A DNA stretch of 11,800 bases, taken from contig DAOWNK010000076.1 in the NCBI GenBank assembly GCA_030642635.1, positions 1 to 11,800 of the forward strand, in the 5' to 3' direction. Position 1 is the stretch's first letter. Every line of letters begins with the position of its first letter. This document shows, piece after piece, positions 6,871 through 11,800 of this stretch. The translations under genes and the position numbers were made by a program. The notes beneath the pieces were generated by a model. The model saw nothing but the letters and a program-made list of their open reading frames with translations. It was not told the origin of the DNA and did not search any database. Source of the stretch: Pirellulales bacterium (GTDB lineage Bacteria > Planctomycetota > Planctomycetia > Pirellulales > Thermoguttaceae).

Positions 6871-9059
6871 TGCGGCCGATCTTGCTCGGCGTGTTTCCGG
6901 CGGATCGACTTTGCGCGGGCGAGCATTGCATCGGCACGGTCCGACTTCGGCGGGTTGCTCGAACGCAGCACCACGGCGTATGCCTCCAGCACCTCGGCAA
7001 GTTCCGGATGGAACGGTACTAACGACTTTTCCTGAATTACCAGCGCCCGGGCCAGGCACGGTTGAGCCTCGGTGTGCTTGCCTCGATGGACGTAAAGCGC
7101 GGCCAGATCGTAATACAGCCGGGCAATTTCTGGATGCTCGGCACCCAAACGCTTCTCTAACGCATCGATCGCCTGCTTGTACCCGGTAACACCGCGGTTG
7201 TAGGTCCGCGGGCTGTTGTCAAGCGCAGCCATAGCGCCGAGCGATCGGACCACGTCGATATGGTCCTTGCCGAGCACCACTTCGCGGATTTTCAGCACTT
7301 CTTCCAAATACGGCCTCGCGTCGCGCGGCCGGCCTTGGGCGATCTCGATCTCGCCGCGCAGACTCAAGGCGTCGGCCACGCCGGGGTGCTGCCGGCCGAA
7401 CGCATCGCTGAAGATACCCATCGCTTCTTCAGCAGCAGTTTGGGCATCGTCGAGACGCCCGGTGACAATATAAAGGCGAGCCAGGTGGTTGAACACCACG
7501 GCCGTGTTCGGATGCCTTGGTCCGCAGACCTTCTTGGCAACCGCTACGGCACGCAGGTAAAGCGGCTCTGCCTTGGAAAACAATGCCCGATCGACATAGG
7601 CGGCACCCAGCACGTCGAGCACCGGTATCATAATCGGGTCCTCCGGACCGACGGTTTTCTCGGCCATTCTCAGTGCATTTTCGGCCGACGCCAATGCTTC
7701 GTCGTATCGGCCTTGTGCACGCTGTATCACGGCCTGTGTACTGTAACTTATCGCCATAAGCGGGTGTTCATCCGGCAGGCTTTCGCTGCGGACGGCCACG
7801 GCTTCTTTCAACCGCTCGTCGGCCTCGGCGTATCGTCCCTGGTTGTAGTAAATCATGGCCAGGTTTCCCAGGGCAGCGGCCGTCAGCGGATCGTGCGGTC
7901 CGAGCGTATCTCGCCATTTCTGGCATGCGCCGCGATTAAGTTCGACCGCCCCGGCGTTCTTTGCACTAAGCGTATACAAAACCGACTGGTTGTTCAGACT
8001 GGCGGCGATTAGCGCGGCGGCGAACGGATTTTTTTCAACAACAGCCTTTTTGGCAATGATTTCCCGCGATCTTAAGCATAGTAATTCGGATTTGTCGTAG
8101 CCGTACCCGAGGCACGTGTTGAGCACTGCTTGCACGTGTAAGGCGGCGGCCCGGGCCGGATCGTCCTTAGGCAGCACCTTCTCACCGATCTTCACCGCCC
8201 GCTCGAGGAGCGGTCGTGCCCGCTCAAACCGGCCGGCGTGCATCCAGGCGACCGCCGCCTGGCACAACAACAACGGATCGTCCGGTTTGTGTTCCAGCAC
8301 CTTGGCGTATCCGGCCGCCGCGACGGCAAACCGGCCGGCGTACATGTCACCCAGCGCCTGGGCAAGCTGAATTTCAGACGGCTCGGTCTCCTTGTTACGC
8401 ATGGCCACTGCCAACAAGACCCCGGCCTCGTTGAACCGGCCACGGGCCATCGCCTTCAGGCCCTTGTGGTACGAATCTGCTTTGTCATCGTCGATCAAGG
8501 TCGCAAGCTGCCGGATATGGGCCGGTAAGATCGGCATCTGTACGACGGTCGTGCCGCCGTTGGGCAATATCAGCACGGCCGCTACGAGCTGCTCGCCAAG
8601 CGGGATCGTCAGGTCCTTGACTTCCGCCTTCCCCACACGGATCGGCGCCAACGGACTCAGCCACCAGGCGCACACCAAGACGAATATGCCGGCGCCGCAC
8701 AACGTATGAAGTTTGGTCTGGCCGAACACCGGCAACTCGACCACCCGTGGCTTCGACTGCTCGGCGCGGCGGAGTTTGCCGAAATCGGAATGTCGACCCA
8801 TCTGCATCCGACGAAGCATTTCGTCCGGTGATTCGACATAACGGGTAGCCGACACGAATGTGAACGCCGCAAGCACCGCGCAGCCAAACCCTAACAGCCG
8901 CTGCCATACAGCCGGCAATTCCGGGGAGAGTACGAAATACGCCGCTGCCAGGTAGGCCGCCAACGCTGCTGCGGAAATAACGGCCAAACGGCGACGTTTT
9001 AGTAACCTAATAACGCCAAAACGACGTTTTGAGTTCGTTGTAAACAAGGATGCCATCAC
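6867..9059 (-). CDS. Membrane-anchored kinesin-light-chain-type TPR protein
   Basis: The product is about 730 residues. The basic N-terminus (RLLKRRR) leads into two close membrane segments (ISAAALAAYLAAAYFVL and LLGFGCAVLAAFTFV), a basic cytoplasmic-looking loop with 'ESPDEMLRRMQMG', and a third segment (LCGAGIFVLVCAWWL) near residue 120-135. The rest is a long array of tetratricopeptide repeats of about 42 residues. Many are of the kinesin-light-chain type, with units such as 'HPxxAxxxxxLAxLYxxxGRxxEAxxxxxxAL' and linkers like 'LGAEHPE' and 'FGRQHPG'. TPR arrays bind proteins; the partner is unknown. The frame opens with GTG (9059), directly followed by ATG (9056); neither has a good ribosome binding site and the ATG is as likely. 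The stop codon lies in a repeat arm, so the original C-terminus may have been longer. Confidence 0.85.
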   Translation of the reverse strand: MMASLFTTNSKRRFGVIRLLKRRRLAVISAAALAAYLAAAYFVLSPELPAVWQRLLGFGCAVLAAFTFVSATRYVESPDEMLRRMQMGRHSDFGKLRRAEQSKPRVVELPVFGQTKLHTLCGAGIFVLVCAWWLSPLAPIRVGKAEVKDLTIPLGEQLVAAVLILPNGGTTVVQMPILPAHIRQLATLIDDDKADSYHKGLKAMARGRFNEAGVLLAVAMRNKETEPSEIQLAQALGDMYAGRFAVAAAGYAKVLEHKPDDPLLLCQAAVAWMHAGRFERARPLLERAVKIGEKVLPKDDPARAAALHVQAVLNTCLGYGYDKSELLCLRSREIIAKKAVVEKNPFAAALIAASLNNQSVLYTLSAKNAGAVELNRGACQKWRDTLGPHDPLTAAALGNLAMIYYNQGRYAEADERLKEAVAVRSESLPDEHPLMAISYSTQAVIQRAQGRYDEALASAENALRMAEKTVGPEDPIMIPVLDVLGAAYVDRALFSKAEPLYLRAVAVAKKVCGPRHPNTAVVFNHLARLYIVTGRLDDAQTAAEEAMGIFSDAFGRQHPGVADALSLRGEIEIAQGRPRDARPYLEEVLKIREVVLGKDHIDVVRSLGAMAALDNSPRTYNRGVTGYKQAIDALEKRLGAEHPEIARLYYDLAALYVHRGKHTEAQPCLARALVIQEKSLVPFHPELAEVLEAYAVVLRSSNPPKSDRADAMLARAKSIRRKHAEQDRPQ

Positions 9060-9201
9060 TCAAGCAAATTGGAAGTTGAACCCCTCGCCTGTTTACATTG
9101 TAACACTAATGGAGGGTTCCGGCAAACCATGCCAAACGATATCCGGCAAGTGTTACACTTTTTTTGCTGCCGTGCGAAGCCGCAAGCGGCTGTGCGTCAG
9201 T
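9060..9201. promoter_or_regulatory. Intergenic region with inverted 9-mers and a T run
   Basis: TGTAACACT (9099-9107) and AGTGTTACA (9149-9157) are inverted, 41 bases apart, and the second copy is followed on the plus strand by CTTTTTTT. The second copy also contains the palindrome AGTGT-T-ACACT. The gap is the upstream region of the TPR gene and the downstream region of the lipoprotein gene, both minus. The sites could be paired operators, or the end of an unseen plus-strand RNA. A small hairpin AGCCGC-AA-GCGGCT lies at 9178-9191, just after the lipoprotein stop, and may mark that transcript's end. Confidence 0.4.
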
Positions 9202-10185
9202 TCACAAGCGGTTCGGCGACCAGACGGGCCGCTGAGGTTTCGGCTCGGCAGGTCGGGCAACAATGCGTGCAGAAGAGACATCTATCCGAGGTTTCGGCGG
9301 CGATGGGTTTGCTTGCACGTTGTCTGCCGGAGGTTCTCTCGGCACCCAGCCCGGCGAGCGTTCCCCTGCCAAGGCGACCTGAATCGGACGGTCCACCTCG
9401 AACCGTCGGCCGTCGTGGGTGGTGTAGCGTACAAACAGATGAAGGTCTCTGTGCAGCGGCCCGTCGGCAGGCCATACCGGTTGAAGCAACAGCCCTTGTT
9501 CCATGCCGCCGGTGCGGAACCGCCCGGCCAGGTCCGATGAGGTAAAGTCCCAGCGTGCTACCCGTGCGGACTCGCCGACCAACGCCGGATCGAGCACCAC
9601 CACCGACATGTTGGCCGGTGCCTTGACGATGCGTCCCTGTGCGTCGCGTGGTTCGAGCATAATTGTAATGCCTTCATCGCCAGGTCGCCCGTCGGCATTG
9701 TAGCCGCTGCACAACAGTCGGTTTAGCACTAGAGAGGCAACCCTCCGGCTGTCGTCGCCGGCGGGCGGTGTGGTTGTTCCGCTCGGATCGGCGTCAGTGT
9801 TAAACGGCGGCGCCTCGCCGCCTTTCTCGGTCGGTTCGTCCGGGGCCGGCATAGGATCGGTTGATTTACGCCCCTTGCCGGTCTTGAGTGTATCAGGCAC
9901 GTCTGTTTGCGACCGGCCCGGCACAATATCCATAGTCGGTATACCCGGCGTTACAGCGTTAGATCGAGGCGCTGCGGACTTTCCGGCCGGTTCAGATAAA
10001 ACCGTGCCGCCACCGCCGTACGCTTGCAGTGCTTCTTGATAATCTTCGACACACGCTCTTAGTCGGTAGATTTCGTCCTCCTGTAAGCGGAGTTGCCGCT
10101 CCAGCAGGACAGTATTCGGATCGGTCCGGCAGCCGGCCGCGATCAGGCAGGCCGCCGCCACGACGATAAGTTGCCGTGATCTCAT
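9202..10185 (-). CDS. Putative lipoprotein with short coiled coil, function unknown
   Basis: The product has 327 residues. The N-terminus MRSRQLIVVAAACLIAAGC is a lipoprotein signal with the acylated Cys at 19 (the -3 residue is Ala, so the lipobox is weak but acceptable). A short coiled coil follows (LLERQLRLQEDEIYRLRACVEDYQEALQAY, 27-56), a pattern I recall from planctomycete lipoproteins. Residues about 60-145 are low-complexity and rich in Pro, Gly and Thr. A folded, beta-rich domain of unknown family spans about 148-290, and the C-terminus is Pro/Arg-rich. It should be anchored in a membrane with its domain in the periplasm. AGGT lies about 6 bases before the ATG. It lies downstream of the clpP pair on the same strand, but a 137-base gap with a repeat suggests a separate unit. 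Confidence 0.75.
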   Translation of the reverse strand: MRSRQLIVVAAACLIAAGCRTDPNTVLLERQLRLQEDEIYRLRACVEDYQEALQAYGGGGTVLSEPAGKSAAPRSNAVTPGIPTMDIVPGRSQTDVPDTLKTGKGRKSTDPMPAPDEPTEKGGEAPPFNTDADPSGTTTPPAGDDSRRVASLVLNRLLCSGYNADGRPGDEGITIMLEPRDAQGRIVKAPANMSVVVLDPALVGESARVARWDFTSSDLAGRFRTGGMEQGLLLQPVWPADGPLHRDLHLFVRYTTHDGRRFEVDRPIQVALAGERSPGWVPREPPADNVQANPSPPKPRIDVSSARIVARPAEPKPQRPVWSPNRL

Positions 10186-10208
10186 ATTTGACCTCGCTTG
10201 TGTGAGTG

Positions 10209-10320
10209 GTCAGCTATCAGCAGTCAGCTATCAGATAATAGCCCCTGGCGGAAGCCCAGGGACGGTAATGAAGCACCATGTGCTGACCACTGATAGCTGA
10301 TAGCTGACTGCTGATAACTG
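10209..10320. repeat. Inverted pair of 7-bp repeat arrays with inner hairpin
   Basis: The left array (10209-10236) reads GTCAGCT, ATCAGCA, GTCAGCT, ATCAGAT. The right array (10290-10320) reads CTGATAG, CTGATAG, CTGACTG, CTGATAA, CTG. Twenty bases (10215-10234 and 10297-10316) pair perfectly. Inside the spacer is a second hairpin, CCCTGG (10243-10248) with CCAGGG (10256-10261). The block fills the gap between the downstream clpP stop (10323) and the lipoprotein start (10185), so it may end clpP transcripts. Confidence 0.85.
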
Positions 10321-10322
10321 CC

Positions 10323-10907
10323 TCACTCTACATGCTCGATAACAGCGTCGATCAGCCGATATTCGAGCGCTTCCTCGGCCGACATAAATCGGTCGCGATC
10401 TGTATCTTGTTCGATCTTTTCGAGCGGATGGCCGGTATGTTTGATGAGAATTTTGTTCAGCCGCTCCTTGACTTTTGTGAATTCCTTGGCGTGGATCATG
10501 ATGTCTTCGGCCGAGCCTTCCATGCCGGCCAGCGGTTGGTGGATCATAATCCTGGAGTTCGGCAGCGCCTTGCGTTTTCCTGCAGTGCCGGCTGCAAGCA
10601 GCACGGCGCCCATCGATGCGCACTGTCCTACGCAATAGGTAGCGACATCACAGTTGATAAACTGCATGGTATCGTAGACGGCCATCCCCGCGGTGATGCT
10701 TCCGCCGGGCGAGTTAAGGTACAGGTGGATGTCCGCCTTCGGGTCATCCGACTGCAGGAATAGCATCTGGGCGACCACCGAGTTCGCCACGTCGTCGTTT
10801 ATCTGCGAGCCGAGAAAGATGATGCGATCTTTAAGCAGCCGGCTGTAGATATCCATCGCCCGCTCTTCGCGGCCGCTTTTTTCGATAACGTATGGGATCA
10901 ACGTCAT
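10323..10907 (-). CDS. clpP: ATP-dependent Clp protease proteolytic subunit (downstream copy)
   Basis: This 194-residue peptidase assembles into heptameric rings and degrades proteins unfolded by ClpX or ClpA/C. The catalytic triad is present at the usual places: Ser98 in GQCASMGA, His123 in MIHQP, and Asp172 in DTDRDRF. The NSPGGS loop is at 65-70. The MDIYSRLLKDRIIFLG segment is the classical N-terminal handle region, and the length matches E. coli ClpP. There is only a very short leader before it and no acidic tail. Its ATG follows the upstream clpP stop by one base, and its ribosome binding site (CCTCCT on the plus strand, 10917-10922) is inside that gene's last codons, so translation is probably coupled. 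Of the two copies it is closer to the housekeeping ClpP. Confidence 0.96.
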   Translation of the reverse strand: MTLIPYVIEKSGREERAMDIYSRLLKDRIIFLGSQINDDVANSVVAQMLFLQSDDPKADIHLYLNSPGGSITAGMAVYDTMQFINCDVATYCVGQCASMGAVLLAAGTAGKRKALPNSRIMIHQPLAGMEGSAEDIMIHAKEFTKVKERLNKILIKHTGHPLEKIEQDTDRDRFMSAEEALEYRLIDAVIEHVE

Positions 10908-10908
10908 G

Positions 10909-11535
10909 TTAGTCTTCCTCCTCTTCGTCCACTTTCTGCTTTGTCAGTACGTCATCGACGATACCGTACTGTTTGGCCTGCTCGGCGTTCATGTAGAAGT
11001 CACGGTCGGTATCCTTTGCGATTTGCTCCAGCGGCTGGCCGGTATGTCCGGCAAGGATTTGGTTCAGTACTTCTCGTGTCTTTAGGATTTCGTCGGCCTG
11101 AATTTCGATGTCGGATACCTGTCCGCCGACCTGCCCGAACGGCTGGTGGATCATTACCTTGGCGTGCGGCAGAGCGAAGCGTTTTTCCTTGGTTCCGCCG
11201 GACAATAATACCGCACCGCCGCTTGCAGCCAACCCGACGCAATACGTCGCCACCGGACAACTGAGAATTTGCATCGTGTCGTAAACCGCCAAGGTTGCAC
11301 TGACGCTGCCGCCGGGTGAGTTGATGTAAAAGTGGATGTCCTTACGTCGGTTCTCGCTCTGCAAGTACAGCAGCTTCATTACCAACTCGTTTGCATTGCC
11401 GTCGTGGATCTCGCCTTGCAGAAAGATGATCCGGTTCTCCAGCAACAGGTCGCCCAGGGTCATCTGGCGCTGGCGCTGGTAATCGCGATAAGACAATACT
11501 GGTTCAACCAGCATCGAATCTGAGGGATAGGTCAT
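10909..11535 (-). CDS. clpP: ATP-dependent Clp protease proteolytic subunit (upstream copy)
   Basis: This is a second ClpP, 208 residues, with an intact triad: Ser105 in GLAASGGA, His130 in MIHQPFG and Asp179 in DTDRDF. Two features set it apart from the other copy: an N-terminal stretch ending in YRDYQRQRQMTLGDLLLENRIIF, and an acidic tail (VDEEEED). Paralogous ClpPs of this sort, paired with a standard copy, are usual in planctomycetes, and the two could form mixed rings. The ATG at 11535 has no ribosome binding site, because a C-rich repeat lies right before it on the minus strand; ATG codons at 11514 and 11463 are alternatives, though the conserved 'YRDYQRQRQ' argues against the last. The GAGGAGGAAG in the tail also serves as ribosome binding site for the next gene. 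Confidence 0.94.
   Translation of the reverse strand: MTYPSDSMLVEPVLSYRDYQRQRQMTLGDLLLENRIIFLQGEIHDGNANELVMKLLYLQSENRRKDIHFYINSPGGSVSATLAVYDTMQILSCPVATYCVGLAASGGAVLLSGGTKEKRFALPHAKVMIHQPFGQVGGQVSDIEIQADEILKTREVLNQILAGHTGQPLEQIAKDTDRDFYMNAEQAKQYGIVDDVLTKQKVDEEEED
10917..10922 (-). promoter_or_regulatory. Ribosome binding site of the downstream clpP, inside the upstream clpP tail
   Basis: On the minus strand AGGAGG lies 9 bases before the ATG at 10907. These bases encode Glu residues of the acidic tail of the upstream ClpP, so the tail and the initiation site share the same DNA. The upstream stop and downstream start are one base apart. Confidence 0.85.
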
Positions 11536-11540
11536 GTATG

Positions 11541-11630
11541 GGGGCTAGGGGTTAGGGGCCAGGGGTCAGGGATTGAAGATCAATGGGTTATGGAAATTTC
11601 GCAACACACTGGCCCCTGGTCCCTGGCCCC
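11541..11630. repeat. Inverted G-rich/C-rich 7-bp arrays beside the clpP start
   Basis: The left array (11541-11568) is GGGGCTA, GGGGTTA, GGGGCCA, GGGGTCA, followed by GGG. The right array (11610-11630) is TGGCCCC, TGGTCCC, TGGCCCC. They are inverted and can pair over a 41-base spacer that contains ATTGA-AGA-TCAAT. The left array is a textbook G-quadruplex motif (G4N3 repeated) on the strand opposite to the clpP transcript, that is, the template strand, and ends 5 bases from the clpP ATG (11533-11535). Confidence 0.85.
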
Positions 11631-11661
11631 TACTGCTTTGTCAAACCTAAAATTACGGGTT

Positions 11662-11738
11662 GGGTGCCCTGTCCACGCTTGCGTGGCCATGCCTAAAACC
11701 TCGATCAACATGCCCACGCTTGCGTGGGCATGGCACCC
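11662..11738. repeat. Twin-palindrome element upstream of clpP
   Basis: The left copy starts GGGTGCC (11662-11668) and contains CCACGC-TT-GCGTGG (11673-11686). The right copy contains GCCCACGC-TT-GCGTGGGC (11712-11729) and ends with GGCACCC at 11732-11738. The two copies are inverted, with a few mismatches. I recall similar 'GCCCACGCTTGCGTGGGC' elements scattered in planctomycete genomes. It lies between the right-edge gene and the clpP pair. Confidence 0.8.
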
Positions 11739-11761
11739 GAATTTTTAATCATGACATAGCA

Positions 11762-11800
11762 CTACTCTCTTACCGTCGGTTCTGCCGGCTTTCCTCCATC
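11762..11800 (-). CDS. C-terminal end of a minus-strand gene, perhaps trigger factor
   Basis: The minus strand is open from the right edge with residues DGGKPAEPTVRE followed by a TAG stop at 11764-11762. Twelve codons cannot identify a protein. Trigger factor (tig) often precedes clpP and ends in a low-complexity charged tail, so it is a fair guess, but the sequence shows only a plausible C-terminal tail. Another frame or no gene at all remains possible. Confidence 0.3.
   Translation of the reverse strand, partial: DGGKPAEPTVRE

Noticed and set aside
7260..8012. A 250-codon open frame on the plus strand
   Set aside because: It is antisense to the TPR repeats and its length comes from the high GC coding strand opposite. 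No ribosome binding site or domain supports it.
10243..10261. CCCTGG/CCAGGG hairpin as the clpP intrinsic terminator
   Set aside because: The stem is only six pairs with a seven-base loop and no T run follows on the minus strand, so it is recorded as part of the repeat block only.

Overview
The window looks like a piece of a Planctomycetota chromosome. The evidence is a moderately GC-rich sequence, a secreted DUF6786-type protein, a pair of adjacent clpP genes whose products match planctomycete ClpP paralogues, a lipoprotein with a short coiled coil after its lipobox, and short palindromic repeats in almost every gene gap. Class-level placement (for example Phycisphaerae) is a guess. No rRNA, tRNA, CRISPR array or replication origin was seen.

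Layout from left to right. The left edge (1 to about 223) is the end of an insertion element with the first 41 codons of a probable DDE transposase on the minus strand. It abuts a DUF6786-type gene (197-862, minus) that stops abruptly, most likely cut by the element. A hairpin-rich gap (863-991) follows, then a 602-residue membrane-linked GTPase (992-2800, minus). Divergent from it are a sugar-phosphate isomerase/epimerase-like TIM barrel (2978-3907, plus) and panD, aspartate 1-decarboxylase (4012-4365, plus). They converge on a chemoreceptor with an HBM sensor (4623-6716, minus), followed by a membrane-anchored TPR protein (6867-9059, minus), a lipoprotein (9202-10185, minus), and two tandem ClpP peptidase genes (10323-10907 and 10909-11535, minus). 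The right edge carries the last codons of another minus-strand gene, possibly trigger factor (tig), from the usual tig-clpP order.

How the genes relate. The two clpP genes form one translationally coupled unit, and both products keep a full Ser-His-Asp triad, so a mixed ClpP complex is plausible. PanD makes beta-alanine for pantothenate/CoA. The other genes look like independent units and do not form one pathway.

The most unusual content is between the genes. Two architectures recur. The first is the twin palindrome: two inverted copies of a module, each itself a short-loop palindrome (888-968, 3915-3984, 6809-6870, 11662-11738). The second is a pair of inverted arrays of degenerate 7-bp units around a spacer (4368-4602, 10209-10320, 11541-11630). 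Each example has a different sequence but the same plan. Two heptamer arrays are also written as G-quadruplex motifs (G3N4 or G4N3, both 7 bp), one immediately 3' of panD and one immediately 5' of the upstream clpP. One twin palindrome supplies the stop codon of the TPR gene. This set of intergenic elements is the best candidate here for something undescribed.
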